Assembly: GCF_008017415.1 (NCBI RefSeq)
Contig: NZ_VRSV01000002.1
Span: 248,001 to 312,000, forward strand
Direction: 5' to 3'
DNA: 64,000 nt
Source: Microbacterium hatanonis
Lineage (GTDB): Bacteria; Actinomycetota; Actinomycetes; Actinomycetales; Microbacteriaceae
Both the position numbers and the translations under genes were made by a program. The notes beneath the pieces were generated by a model. That model was not told the DNA's origin, searched no databases, and saw only the letters and a list, made by a program, of their open reading frames with translations. Shown here piece by piece: positions 44,658-53,578 of the stretch. Numbering within the stretch: position 1 is the first letter of the stretch; the number at the start of each line of letters is the position of its first letter.

Positions 44658-45232
44658 CGGTCTTCCTCGCTCTCGTCGTCTCGGCTGTCGGGTCTGTCGG
44701 TTCGAACCGGCTGTTCGGATGCGGCGGGGCGGTCGGACGGCGCATCGTCGCGCAGATTCGTGTAGTCGCGGTTGCCGAGGAGCCGCAGCGGCGAGCTCTC
44801 GACCCCGACGAAGTCGGTCGTCGCGTCGTCGTCCTCCTCGTCGACCTCGACGTCCATTGCCTCCTCGTCCTGCGAGGTGCGCGCGCGCATGGCCACGTCT
44901 TCGGCGTCGTCCTCCACCGTGTCGGCCTGACCGAGCTGCCACGACCGGTAGATGAGGGCGAGCAGGAAGGCGGAGACGGCGAACGTGATGACGATCGCCG
45001 TCAGCGTCAGCGCCTGCGGCAGGGGGTCGGAGTACCCCTCGGGGGTCGACGAGTCGGGGTAGAACGGAGCCACTCCTGGCTCGCCCATCACGATGAGCAG
45101 CATGAGGTTCGCCGAGTTGCCGAGCAGGAGGAACCCGATGAGCACGCGGGTGAGGCTGCGCTCGAGCATCGCGTAGACACCGCAGGCGAAGAGCACCGCC
45201 ATGATGATGATGAGGACGAGCGAGACGTTCAT
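44654..45232 (-). CDS. mnhC: Cation/proton antiporter subunit C with acidic tail
   Basis: A protein of 192 residues. The first 110 are a normal MnhC/NuoK-like three-helix subunit: LERSLTRVLIGFLLLGNSANLMLLI and DPLPQALTLTAIVITFAVSAFLLAL. The remaining 80 are Asp/Glu/Arg-rich (VDEEDDDATTDFVGVE and so on), not part of typical MnhC, which is about 110-125 residues. The tail should be cytoplasmic and disordered. Overlaps both neighbours by four bases. Confidence 0.94.
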   Translation of the reverse strand: MNVSLVLIIIMAVLFACGVYAMLERSLTRVLIGFLLLGNSANLMLLIVMGEPGVAPFYPDSSTPEGYSDPLPQALTLTAIVITFAVSAFLLALIYRSWQLGQADTVEDDAEDVAMRARTSQDEEAMDVEVDEEDDDATTDFVGVESSPLRLLGNRDYTNLRDDAPSDRPAASEQPVRTDRPDSRDDESEEDR

Positions 45233-48168
45233 CGGGCACTCGCCCCCTGCGCGCGCAGCTCCTGCGTCTGTCGGTCGACCTCGGCACCGAGGCTGCGCAG
45301 CACGTCGAGCACGAGCCCGATGACCACGAGATAGACACCGACGTCGAAGATCGTCGAGGTGACGAACTCCACGTGGCCGAGGACGGGGATCTCGAACTCC
45401 CAGAACGTGCTGGTGAGGGGCGCCGCACCGAACAGCAGCGGCACGATCGCACAGCCGACCGCGAGCGCCATCCCGACGCCGAGCAGGCGGCCAGGGTCCG
45501 CGGGAGCCGCGGCTCCCAGCTCGTAGCGACCGCCCGCGACGTAGCGCATGACGAGGGCCATGCCGGCGACGAGGCCGCCCGCGAAGCCGCCGCCGGGAAG
45601 GTTGTGACCGGCGAAGAGGAGGTACAGCGACACGACGATGATCGTGTGGAAGAGCACCCGCACCACGACCTCGAGGATGATCGAGCGGTTCTCGGGCCGC
45701 ACCCGCTGCCCGGCGAACAGCCAGGCCTGCGGACGGTTGCTCGTGTCGTCGGTGCGCGCGCGCACGCCCTCGGCGGTCTCGACGAGGGCACCGCGTCCGC
45801 GCTTGGTGAGACGCGGCAGACGCGTGGTCAGCTTCGACAGCGTGTCGGAGCGGTGCGTGACGAACACCAGGGAGGCGACGCCGGTGGCAGCGAGCACGAG
45901 CACCGACAGCTCGCCCATCGTGTCCCACCCGCGGAGGTCGACGAGGGCGACGTTCACGACGTTGCGACCGTGGCCGATCTCGTAGGCGAGCATCGGGAAG
46001 CTGTCGGAGATGGGCCGCACCTGTCGGGCACCGGTCGCCACGATCGCGACGAGCGCCATGGTCGCGCCGGCGCCGATCGCGAGCACGGCGCGGGCGAGCG
46101 GCCAGACCGACGCGTTGTGGTCGCCCATCCGCGCGGGGATGCGGCGCAGCACGAGGGCGAACGCGATCAGCGTGACCGTCTCGACGAGGATCTGCGTGAG
46201 GGCGAGGTCGGGGGCGCCGCTCGTGGCGAAGAGCACGACCATGCCGAGGCCGGTGACGGAGACGAGCACGACGCCGCTGTAGCGCTTGCGGGCGTTCACC
46301 GCGAGCACGCCGGCGGCGATCATGACCGGGGCCACGGCCAGCTGCGCGGGCGTGTGCCACGCGTCGAGCTGCGCCTGCCAGACGGGGCTCGACAGGAGCA
46401 CGGTGCCCTCGGCGACGACGAAGACGAGGAAGATCATGCCGACGTAGACGGGCAGCGAGCCTCGCTGGGTGAGGCTCGTGGTGAAAACCGACGCGCGGGC
46501 GATGAAGCGCAGAACCGCGTTGTAGACGTCGACCGCGGTGAACGGCAGCACCCGGCGGGCGGTTGCGGGCGTGGCGCGACGGGTGATCCAGAAGACGAAC
46601 ACGCCCACGACGAGCGTGCCGAGGGAGATGAAGAGCGCGGGCTCGAGGCCGTGCCAGAGCGCCAGATAGGGGGTGCTCTCGGGCTCGGGCAGTCCGGGGC
46701 TCGCGGGAGCGGCCGTCTGCGCGTACGGCTGGAGCACGCGGTCGAGGAGCGGAGCCCCGAATCCGCCCGCGAGCGTGAGGAGGGACAGCACGACCGGCGA
46801 CGCGAGGAAGCCGATCGGCGGATCGGGCCACTCGGTGCGATCGATCGCGCGGCCCTCGTCGTCCTTCTTCGTGCCGAACGCGCCCCACAGGAACCGGGCT
46901 CCGTAGGCGGCGGTGAGCACCGAGCCGAGCGATACGCCGATCAGGGCGACGAGCCCCCACGTCTCACCGTGGAGAGCCTCTTCGACGAACGCCGTGAGCG
47001 CGCTCTCCTTGGCCACGAAGCCGAGCGTGGGAATGATGCCGGCCATCGAGGCGATGGCGATCGTGGAGACCACCGTGAGCACGGGTGCCTGTCGCGCGAC
47101 GCCGCTGAGCTCGCGGATGTCTCGGGTGGAGAGCTGGCGGTCGATGACGCCGACGACGAGGAACAGGCACGACTTGAACAGGGCGTGACCGAGCAGCAGC
47201 GCGAGGCCGGCCAGGGCGGCCTCCTGCGTTCCGTAGCCGAGCACGACGGTGAGGAAACCGAGCTGCGAGACGGTGCCGAACGCGAGGATGCGCTTCAGGT
47301 CGGTCTCGCGCAGCGCCTGGAGCCCGCCGAGCAGCATCGTGAAGATGCCCAGCGCGAGCACGATCGGGCGCCAGCTGGGGGCGAACGCGAAGACGGGCGC
47401 CAGCCGGGCGATCAGGTAGATGCCCGCCTTCACCATCGCGGCCGCGTGCAGATAGGCGCTGACCGGAGTCGGCGCGGCCATGGCACCGGGGAGCCAGAAG
47501 TGGAAGGGGAAGATGGCCGACTTGCTGAGCGCCCCGACCAGCAGCATCACGAGTGCCGCGTCGACGATCGGCCCGGTCGGCGCGAGGGCGAGGATCGCGG
47601 AGATGCTCGACGTGCCGGTATCGACGACCAGAAGCACCACGCCGATGAGCATCACGAGACCGCCGAGGGTGGTCACGAGCAGCGCCTGCAGCGCGGCACG
47701 ACGGCTCGCACCGCGGCGGTGGTAGTACCCGATGAGCAGGTACGACAGGATGCTGGTGACTTCCCAGAACATCACGAGCACCACGAGGTCGTCGGTCAGC
47801 ACGAGGCCGTACATCGCCCCCGCGAAGGCGAGCAGGACGGCGGAGAACTGTCCGAGCCCCTCGTCCTTGCCGCGGAAGTACCAGCGGCAGTAGATCATCA
47901 CGAGCGCCCCGACGCCGCTGACGACGAGCGCCATCAGCCACCCGAGGGTGTCCATCCGCATCGATAGCGAGATGCCGAGCGAGGGGATCCAGTCGTATGC
48001 CTCGAAAGGAATGTCGCCGTCGAGGACGACCGGGGTCGCGATGGCCGCCTGCACGAACGCGGCTGCCGGGAGGAGGGCGGCGACGTAGAAGGCCCGTGCT
48101 CCCAGCCTCTTCACGAGGAACGGGAGCAGGAGCGGCACGACCGCGAACGCGGCAAGGAGTACCAACAT
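45229..48168 (-). CDS. mnhA: Cation/proton antiporter subunit A fused with B
   Basis: A 979-residue protein. The N-terminal half is NuoL/MnhA-like (FLTVVLGYGTQEAALAGLALLLGHALFKSCLF in pieces; PTPVSAYLHAAAMVKAGIYLIAR). Residues near 600-760 carry the MbhD/E-like part, and about 830-965 the MnhB domain: SIILEVVVRVLFHTIIVVSLYLLFAGHNLPGGGFAGGLVAGMALVMRYVAGG in pieces. No separate mnhB exists, so A-B is one polypeptide, the usual actinobacterial and Gram-negative arrangement. First gene of A(B)-C-D-E-F-G. AGGAGG precedes the ATG. The complex gives sodium and alkali tolerance. Confidence 0.96.
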   Translation of the reverse strand: MLVLLAAFAVVPLLLPFLVKRLGARAFYVAALLPAAAFVQAAIATPVVLDGDIPFEAYDWIPSLGISLSMRMDTLGWLMALVVSGVGALVMIYCRWYFRGKDEGLGQFSAVLLAFAGAMYGLVLTDDLVVLVMFWEVTSILSYLLIGYYHRRGASRRAALQALLVTTLGGLVMLIGVVLLVVDTGTSSISAILALAPTGPIVDAALVMLLVGALSKSAIFPFHFWLPGAMAAPTPVSAYLHAAAMVKAGIYLIARLAPVFAFAPSWRPIVLALGIFTMLLGGLQALRETDLKRILAFGTVSQLGFLTVVLGYGTQEAALAGLALLLGHALFKSCLFLVVGVIDRQLSTRDIRELSGVARQAPVLTVVSTIAIASMAGIIPTLGFVAKESALTAFVEEALHGETWGLVALIGVSLGSVLTAAYGARFLWGAFGTKKDDEGRAIDRTEWPDPPIGFLASPVVLSLLTLAGGFGAPLLDRVLQPYAQTAAPASPGLPEPESTPYLALWHGLEPALFISLGTLVVGVFVFWITRRATPATARRVLPFTAVDVYNAVLRFIARASVFTTSLTQRGSLPVYVGMIFLVFVVAEGTVLLSSPVWQAQLDAWHTPAQLAVAPVMIAAGVLAVNARKRYSGVVLVSVTGLGMVVLFATSGAPDLALTQILVETVTLIAFALVLRRIPARMGDHNASVWPLARAVLAIGAGATMALVAIVATGARQVRPISDSFPMLAYEIGHGRNVVNVALVDLRGWDTMGELSVLVLAATGVASLVFVTHRSDTLSKLTTRLPRLTKRGRGALVETAEGVRARTDDTSNRPQAWLFAGQRVRPENRSIILEVVVRVLFHTIIVVSLYLLFAGHNLPGGGFAGGLVAGMALVMRYVAGGRYELGAAAPADPGRLLGVGMALAVGCAIVPLLFGAAPLTSTFWEFEIPVLGHVEFVTSTIFDVGVYLVVIGLVLDVLRSLGAEVDRQTQELRAQGASAR

Positions 48169-48223
48169 GCGGCCTCCTCGGGGGTCGACGGGCGGTTGCC
48201 CGGGCGCTCGGGGTGTCTGACCT

Positions 48224-48229
48224 ATTCTA
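48224..48229 (-). promoter_or_regulatory. mnhA: Probable -10 box of the mnh operon
   Basis: Minus-strand TAGAAT lies 55 nt before the mnhA ATG, giving a leader of about 48 nt with AGGAGG at its end. The -35 is not clear. Confidence 0.45.
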
Positions 48230-48268
48230 CCCGGCGCATCAGCGCCCGGCGTCCAGCCACCGGACCGA

Positions 48269-49336
48269 TCAGGCCTCGCGCGCGACGGGTGCGGTCGTAT
48301 TGCCCTCGCGGAACACGCAGGTGAACAGCAGCGACGCGGCGTCCCGCCCCTCGAGCATCGCCGCGACGGCGTCGCCCGCGGCCCGACCCTTCTCCGTCGA
48401 CGGCTGGATCAGGGTCGTCAGGGCGTAAGGCGCCAGCCCGTCGACGATCACGCCGTCGAATCCCGTCACGCTCACGTCGTCGGGAACACGGAGCCCCGCT
48501 TCCTCGGCGGCGCGGATCACACCCGCCGCGAGCAGATCGCTCTGCGCGATGACCGCCGTCGGGTGCGGTCGTGCGGCGAAGATCGCCCGACCCGCCGCGA
48601 AGCCCTCGTCGATCGAGCTCGCCGCGGCGGCGAACGCCGGGGCATCGGGGTAGACGTCGCGGGCGCCCGACAGTCGATCGCGGGTGACGTCGACGCTGAT
48701 CCTCGACTCCTCGGCGTGCTCCATCCACCGCCCGGGGCTGTCGAGGCCGCTCGGCAGTGTCACGATCGCCACCCGGCGGTGTCCGAGCGACGCGAGGTGG
48801 CTGGCCGCCTGCCGCTGCGCCTCGCGGTTGTCGAGACGGATCTGGGGCACGCCCTCGCCGGCATCGCCCTCGATCACGACCACGGGGATGTTGCGCGCGC
48901 GCATGACGTCGAGCGACTCGCGCATGACCGTGCTGCATCCGATGAGCACGGCGGCATCGATCGGCGCCGTCATGAGGGTCGGCTGCGCGTCGGCGAGATC
49001 GGGATCCTTCGAGTTGTCGCGGAGGAGGAGCACACCCGCGCCCAGCTCGGCGACCCCTTCGGTGAGTCCGTCCATGACCTGCGTCGTCACAGGATCGAGG
49101 AAGGCGGAACTGAGAGGAGAGTCGAAGACCACGCCGACGATGCCCGACCGGCCGCGTCGCAGAGACGCGGCCCGCGGGTCGGGCCCCGTGTACCCGAGTT
49201 CGGCGGCGGCGGCGAGCACCCGCTGGCGGGTGGCGTCCGACACCGGCGTCCGCCCGCTGAAGACCACCGACGCCGTCGACGGCGAGACACCCGCGGCACG
49301 GGCGACGTCGGCGATGGTGGCTCGGCGCGCGCGCAT
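48269..49336 (-). CDS. LacI-family transcriptional regulator
   Basis: A protein of 355 residues from the ATG at 49336. LacI HTH at residues 5-50: ATIADVARAAGVSPSTASVVFSGRTPVSDATRQRV in pieces, with a hinge helix near 50-60 and a PBP-type sugar-binding core (GIVGVVFDSPLSSAFL; VIAQSDLLAAGVIRAAEEAGLRVPDDVSVTGFDG). Divergent from an MFS gene across a 57-bp gap with a LacI-type palindrome. TACGAT ends six bases before the ATG, so leaderless. It probably represses itself and the transporter; effector unknown, likely a sugar or related compound. Confidence 0.93.
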   Translation of the reverse strand: MRARRATIADVARAAGVSPSTASVVFSGRTPVSDATRQRVLAAAAELGYTGPDPRAASLRRGRSGIVGVVFDSPLSSAFLDPVTTQVMDGLTEGVAELGAGVLLLRDNSKDPDLADAQPTLMTAPIDAAVLIGCSTVMRESLDVMRARNIPVVVIEGDAGEGVPQIRLDNREAQRQAASHLASLGHRRVAIVTLPSGLDSPGRWMEHAEESRISVDVTRDRLSGARDVYPDAPAFAAAASSIDEGFAAGRAIFAARPHPTAVIAQSDLLAAGVIRAAEEAGLRVPDDVSVTGFDGVIVDGLAPYALTTLIQPSTEKGRAAGDAVAAMLEGRDAASLLFTCVFREGNTTAPVAREA

Positions 49337-49342
49337 CCCTCG

Positions 49343-49387
49343 ATCGTACCCGCGAGTGTGACAATCATCGAATCGATTCGGTACGCT
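49343..49387. promoter_or_regulatory. Divergent lacI/MFS control region
   Basis: The perfect palindrome CGAATCGATTCG (49369-49380) has the central CG expected of LacI-family operators. On the plus strand it directly precedes the MFS -10 TACGCT (49382-49387, six bases before the ATG); on the minus strand the lacI -10 TACGAT is 49348-49343, six bases before its ATG. Binding would occlude the MFS promoter and probably the lacI one. Confidence 0.7.
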
Positions 49388-49393
49388 CCTCGA

Positions 49394-50623
49394 ATGGACA
49401 CCGACCTCTCGCCGTCGCAGATCGTGCGCTGGCGCACGGCGATCTTCGCGATCTTCCTCGCGAGCGGGCTCAGCATCGCCACGTGGGCGTCCCGCGTTCC
49501 GGCGATCAAGCAGTCGCTCGGCGTCGACAACATCCAGATCGGTCTGCTGCTGCTGGGGATGGGCGTCGCCTCGATCCTCGGGCTCTCGGTCGCGCCCATC
49601 GTGCTGGCGCGACTGGGTGCGAAGAGGGGGATGCTGGGCGGACTGCTGCTCGTCGCGGTCGGCGTCACGGTCATCGGCGTCGGCACCGACCTCGTGCACT
49701 CCTATCCGGTCGTGCTCATCGGTCTCGCCCTGTTCGGATTCGGCAACGGCTCGGTCGACGTGATGATGAACGTCGAGGGTGCGGCCATCGAGAAGCAGAC
49801 CGGGAAGACGATCCTCCCCCTCTTCCACGCGTTCTTCAGTTTCGGCACCGTGATCGGTGCCGGCCTCGGCGTCGCCGCCGTGGCGATGGACCTCGCGGTC
49901 GTCGCCCACGCGAGCATCATCGCCGTTCTCATCGTCGTCATCGCCGTCGTCAGCGTCGCGAACGTCCCGGCACGCGAGATCACCGGCGACGAGCAGGCGA
50001 CGAGCGCCCCGCGGGGCTGGCGCGAGCGCCTCCACACCGCGATGTCGGCGTGGCGCGAGCCGCGCACGTACGCGCTGGGCGTGGTGATGCTCGGCATGGC
50101 CTTCGCCGAGGGCGGCGCGAACGACTGGCTGCCCCTCGCCCTCGTCGACGGGCACGACGCCGACCAGGCGCTCGGCGCTGCCGGCCTCGCCGTCTTCTCG
50201 ATCGCGATGACCGTGTTCCGCGTCTTCGGCGGACCGCTCGTCGATCGCTTCGGCAGGGTGATGGTGCTCCGCGTCCTCGCTCTCACCGCCGCGGCGGGCC
50301 TGCTGCTGTTCATCCTCGCCCCGACTCTGCCGCTGGTCTTCGTCGGCGCGGCGCTGTGGGGCGCCGGGGCATCGCTCGGCTTCCCGCTCGGCATGTCGGC
50401 CGCCGCCGACGACCCCGCCCACGCCGCCACTCGCGTGAGCGCTGCCGCCACCATCGGCTACGTCGCGTTCCTCTGCGGTCCGCCGATCCTCGGATTCATC
50501 AGCGAGCACATCGGTCTGCTCGAGACGCTGTTCATCGTCGTCGGGCTGATCGTGGCATCCGGGCTCTTCTCGGGCGCCGCACGCCCGCTCGTCCCGGCCG
50601 CTCGCGAGCGCGTGGAGAGCTGA
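49394..50623 (+). CDS. Major facilitator superfamily transporter (YbjJ-like)
   Basis: A protein of 409 residues with twelve membrane helices. N-terminal SGLSIATWASRVPAIKQSLGVDNIQIGLLLLGMG and the loop ARLGAKRGMLGG are typical of YbjJ/Mdf-like carriers; GSVDVMMNVEGAAIEK matches the fucose/YbjJ clan. Substrate unknown; the LacI neighbour hints at a sugar or a related metabolite. Leaderless start after TACGCT. Converges with the response-regulator gene. Confidence 0.92.
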   Translation: MDTDLSPSQIVRWRTAIFAIFLASGLSIATWASRVPAIKQSLGVDNIQIGLLLLGMGVASILGLSVAPIVLARLGAKRGMLGGLLLVAVGVTVIGVGTDLVHSYPVVLIGLALFGFGNGSVDVMMNVEGAAIEKQTGKTILPLFHAFFSFGTVIGAGLGVAAVAMDLAVVAHASIIAVLIVVIAVVSVANVPAREITGDEQATSAPRGWRERLHTAMSAWREPRTYALGVVMLGMAFAEGGANDWLPLALVDGHDADQALGAAGLAVFSIAMTVFRVFGGPLVDRFGRVMVLRVLALTAAAGLLLFILAPTLPLVFVGAALWGAGASLGFPLGMSAAADDPAHAATRVSAAATIGYVAFLCGPPILGFISEHIGLLETLFIVVGLIVASGLFSGAARPLVPAARERVES

Positions 50624-50632
50624 CCGCCGCGC

Positions 50633-51280
50633 TCAGCCATGGCCGCGGGCGATCGCGACCGCGTGCGAGCGGCTGCGCGCCCCCAGCTTCGCCAGCACGC
50701 TCGAGACATGGCTCTTGACGGTCGGCACGGTGATCCTCAGCTGCTCCGCGATCTGGGCATTCGAGAACCCGTCGCGCATCGCGTCGAGCACTTCCGCCTC
50801 GCGAACGGTGAGGCCCGGCACCGGCGGGGCCACGACCGGATCGGCGCCGCGCCCGATCAGCCCGAGGGCGCGCCGCGTCACGCGGGGGTCGAGGACCCCC
50901 TCGCCGCGCGCGACACGTCCCACGGCGTCGACGAGCGTGGCAGCATCGGCCGTCTTGAGCAGGAAGCCGACCGCCCCCGCCTCGAGGGCGCCGGTCACCA
51001 GCTCGTCCTCGTCGAAGCTCGTGAGCACCAGCACGTCGCTCGAGCCGTCCGCGACGATGCGGGCCGTCGCCACGACACCGTCGGTGCGCGGCATCCTCAG
51101 ATCCATCAGCACGACGTCGGGTCGGAGGGCGGCGGCGTTGCGCACCGCCACCTCGCCGTCGGCGGCCTCACCCACGACCTCGAACCCGTTCGCCTCGAGG
51201 ATGATCCGAAGCCCCTCGCGGATGGCTCCGTGGTCGTCGGCGACGAGCACCGTGGCACGCCGGCGGTCGCCGCCCGTCAT
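50633..51280 (-). CDS. NarL/LuxR-type response regulator
   Basis: A 215-residue protein from the ATG at 51280, in ATGA overlap with the kinase stop; a frame extending to 51319 lies inside the kinase. Receiver domain with acidic pocket DD (15-16), phospho-acceptor Asp60 in LMDLRMP, and LLKTADA near 108. Output HTH (about 150-210): LTVREAEVLDAMRDGFSNAQIAEQL then VPTVKSHVSSVLAKLGARSR. Activated by the upstream kinase. Targets unknown; no operator seen here. Confidence 0.95.
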   Translation of the reverse strand: MTGGDRRRATVLVADDHGAIREGLRIILEANGFEVVGEAADGEVAVRNAAALRPDVVLMDLRMPRTDGVVATARIVADGSSDVLVLTSFDEDELVTGALEAGAVGFLLKTADAATLVDAVGRVARGEGVLDPRVTRRALGLIGRGADPVVAPPVPGLTVREAEVLDAMRDGFSNAQIAEQLRITVPTVKSHVSSVLAKLGARSRSHAVAIARGHG

Positions 51281-52491
51281 ACCGACGCCGTCTTGGGCAG
51301 GCGCGCTCGCACCGTCCATCCCTCACCGTCCTCCCCCGCTGTGAGATCGCCGCCGAGGGCACGGGCCCTCTCGCGGATGAGCTCGAGCCCCCATCCGCTC
51401 CCTTCGAGACCCGGGTGACCGAGTGTGGTGCCACCGCGCGAGTCGACGCGGACCTTCACCTCCGCGTCGTCCTCGGTGAGGTGCAGGTCGACGACGGCGC
51501 CGGCGGCGTGACGGAGGCAGTTCGCCAACGCTTCCTGCACGATCCTCGCGGTGGCCTGGTCCACCGGGCCGGGCAAAGGCCCGCGGATCTCGTCGTGCAC
51601 GGTGATGCGCAGCCCCGACGACCGGGCCGCCTCGACGAGACCCGCCACATCCTCGCGCCGCCGCGGGGCGGCGATATCGGTTCCGGGCGCGCGCAGCACG
51701 GAGATCATCGTGCGAAGCGCCTCGTGGGCGTCGAGTCCGGAATCGCGCACCGCCCGGAGGGCCGCTCGATCGCGGCCGGGGTCGGCGGTCGAGGCCAGCG
51801 ACGCCTCGGCTCGGATCGCCATGGCCGAGACGTGGCCGGCGACCAGATCGTGCAGTTCGCGCGCCATCGCCTCGCGTTCGCTCTGCACCGCAGCCTGGCG
51901 CGCCCCGGCGGCGAGGGCCTCGGCATCCTCCGCGCGCTGACGGTGCAGCGTCACGAGCTCACGCGACTGCGCGACGGCGGTGCCGTACCAGTAGGTGGTG
52001 CCGAGGAGCGCCCCCATCTGCAGAGCCATGACGGCGGCGATCCGCACCTCGCCCGTCGCAGCGAGCGCGGCGCCGGCGACGACGACGACCGCCAGGGCGA
52101 CGGCGACGAGGATGATGCGGCGCCGTCGGGCGGAGGCGTCCCGGGTCGCCGCGTAGAGGGTGTCGAGCACGACCAGGAGCGGCACGAGCCCGCCCACCGT
52201 GAGCAGATCAACGAGGAGGATCACCACCGCCGCCAGCAGCGCGGCGAGAGGGAACCGATCGCGGAAGAGGACGACCACGCACGCGGGGAGGGCAGTCGCC
52301 AGCGTCCACCAGGCAGAGACGGGCACGGCGAGCAGCGAGAAGAACTCCCACAGCCCCGCGAGCTGAAGAACCGCGGCGGCCACGGCGACCAGCACGTAGA
52401 CCGTCGCGTCGACCGGTCGGCGGTGGCTCGTGATCCACGACAGCGCGTGGCGGCGAGCGCCGACGATTCCGGACGTCATCGCTTCATGCAA
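51277..52491 (-). CDS. NarL-type sensor histidine kinase
   Basis: A 404-residue sensor. About six N-terminal membrane helices (30-170) without an obvious extracellular domain, then a coiled stretch and a HisKA_3 dimerisation domain with His214 in ARELHDLVAGHV. The ATPase domain has the N box IVQEALANCLRHA and G box GSGWGLELIRERA. The N box reads QEALANCLRHA rather than the more usual QEAxTNxxKHA. Signal unknown. ATG at 52479 is an alternative start. Paired with the response regulator by ATGA overlap. Confidence 0.94.
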   Translation of the reverse strand: MHEAMTSGIVGARRHALSWITSHRRPVDATVYVLVAVAAAVLQLAGLWEFFSLLAVPVSAWWTLATALPACVVVLFRDRFPLAALLAAVVILLVDLLTVGGLVPLLVVLDTLYAATRDASARRRRIILVAVALAVVVVAGAALAATGEVRIAAVMALQMGALLGTTYWYGTAVAQSRELVTLHRQRAEDAEALAAGARQAAVQSEREAMARELHDLVAGHVSAMAIRAEASLASTADPGRDRAALRAVRDSGLDAHEALRTMISVLRAPGTDIAAPRRREDVAGLVEAARSSGLRITVHDEIRGPLPGPVDQATARIVQEALANCLRHAAGAVVDLHLTEDDAEVKVRVDSRGGTTLGHPGLEGSGWGLELIRERARALGGDLTAGEDGEGWTVRARLPKTASV

Positions 52492-52517
52492 TCACAGGGC
52501 CGCGGGCCGCACCTCGT

Positions 52518-52558
52518 CCGAAAGGCGGAGACCCCGGGGCGATCGCCTCCGCCTTCGG
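52518..52558. other. Hairpin between the kinase and GAP-family genes
   Basis: CCGAAAGGCGGAG and CTCCGCCTTCGG form a 12-bp stem with a single bulged A. The flanking genes diverge, so it is not a terminator for either; it may be in a 5' leader or act as a binding site. Confidence 0.35.
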
Positions 52559-52597
52559 CCCGATGCTGTGGAGACGGGCGGGTCCGATGCTGGCGGG

Positions 52598-53386
52598 ATG
52601 GACATCCTTCCCGGCGTACCGCTGCCCCTCGCGCTGGTGCTGCTCGCCCTCCTCGACGGCCTGAGCATCGGCACGCTCCTCATCCCGCTGTTCTTCCTCC
52701 TGGTTCCGGGACGGGTGCGCGGCGGCCGGATGCTGCTGTACCTCGGCACCATCGCGGTCTTCTACCTGATCGTCGGACTGCTCTTCCTGACGGGCCTCGT
52801 CAACGTCGTGGACGCCGCGGGCGACTTCCTCTCCTCGACCCCGGGACGCGTGACGCGGCTCATCATCGGCGGCGCCCTCCTCGCCACGGCGATCGTCATG
52901 CCCACCGGCTCACGGGCGAAGAGCAAGGTCGCCGCCGCCCCCGGCGGTGCGGCCGAGGAGGTCGGGAGGGAGGACGAGGCGCCCGGCAGGCTCAGCCGCT
53001 GGCGCGAGCGCCTGCTCTCCGAGAGCGCACCGCGCACCGCGATCATGGGGGTGGCCGTCGCCGCGGGTGTGGTCGAGGTGGCGACGATGGTCCCCTACAT
53101 CCTCGGGATGACGATGCTCGCCGAAGCGGCGCTGCCCCTCCCCGCGCAGGTCGGCGCTCTCGCGGGCTACTGCGCGGTGATGATCGCCCCCGCGCTGCTC
53201 CTGCTCCTCCTGCGGCTCGTCGCGGCGCGGATCGTGGACGCTCCGCTGCGCAGACTCGCCGCATGGCTGCAGCGCACGGCGGCGGAGAACACCGCGTGGA
53301 TCCTGGGGATCGTGGGGTTCCTCGTGCTCCGGGCGGCCGCCACCGAGCTCGGGCTGTTCGACGCGATGTCGTCGGTCGCGGGCTGA
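52598..53386 (+). CDS. GAP/Sap-family membrane protein
   Basis: A 262-residue protein with about six membrane helices, resembling the GAP (Sap, sulfolipid-addressing-like) family: LPLALVLLALLDGLSIGTLLIPLFFLLVPGRVRGGRMLLYL in pieces near the start, a central charged loop (about 105-150), and the second-half pattern AAGVVEVATMVPYILGMTMLAEAALPLP. Relatives move glycolipids or related molecules across the membrane in mycobacteria; the role here is unproven. GATGCT ends six bases before the ATG, a possible leaderless start. Confidence 0.8.
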   Translation: MDILPGVPLPLALVLLALLDGLSIGTLLIPLFFLLVPGRVRGGRMLLYLGTIAVFYLIVGLLFLTGLVNVVDAAGDFLSSTPGRVTRLIIGGALLATAIVMPTGSRAKSKVAAAPGGAAEEVGREDEAPGRLSRWRERLLSESAPRTAIMGVAVAAGVVEVATMVPYILGMTMLAEAALPLPAQVGALAGYCAVMIAPALLLLLLRLVAARIVDAPLRRLAAWLQRTAAENTAWILGIVGFLVLRAAATELGLFDAMSSVAG

Positions 53387-53455
53387 GCCGCCGAAATATC
53401 CTCGGGTGCCGCACGCCCGCCCGCCCCGGCCGCTCCCCAGCCTCTTCCCGAGCAC

Positions 53456-53512
53456 GGAATGTGACACATTCCGGCGAATGACCGTATCGATTCGTGGAGG
53501 CATTCGCCGGAA
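53456..53512. repeat. Dispersed palindromic repeat upstream of nucS
   Basis: A perfect palindrome GGAATGTG-A-CACATTCC (53456-53472) runs into a larger repeat: TTCCGGCGAATG (53469-53480), 20 bases, CATTCGCCGGAA (53501-53512). The loop begins ACCGTAYCRATYCG, as in the argG-upstream copy. REP-like element, about 50 bp before the nucS -10 box. Confidence 0.6.
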
Positions 53513-53578
53513 AGTATGGCGAACACCCCCGCACCTCGCCCGCCCGGAGGCGTCTCGGCGGCGGGCTAGGCTCGTCGG

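Noticed and set aside
45373-47967. Plus-strand frame of 864 residues opposite mnhA
   Set aside because: Composition is Arg/Asp/Gly/Glu-rich without any domain, as expected for the antisense of a GC-rich membrane-protein gene.
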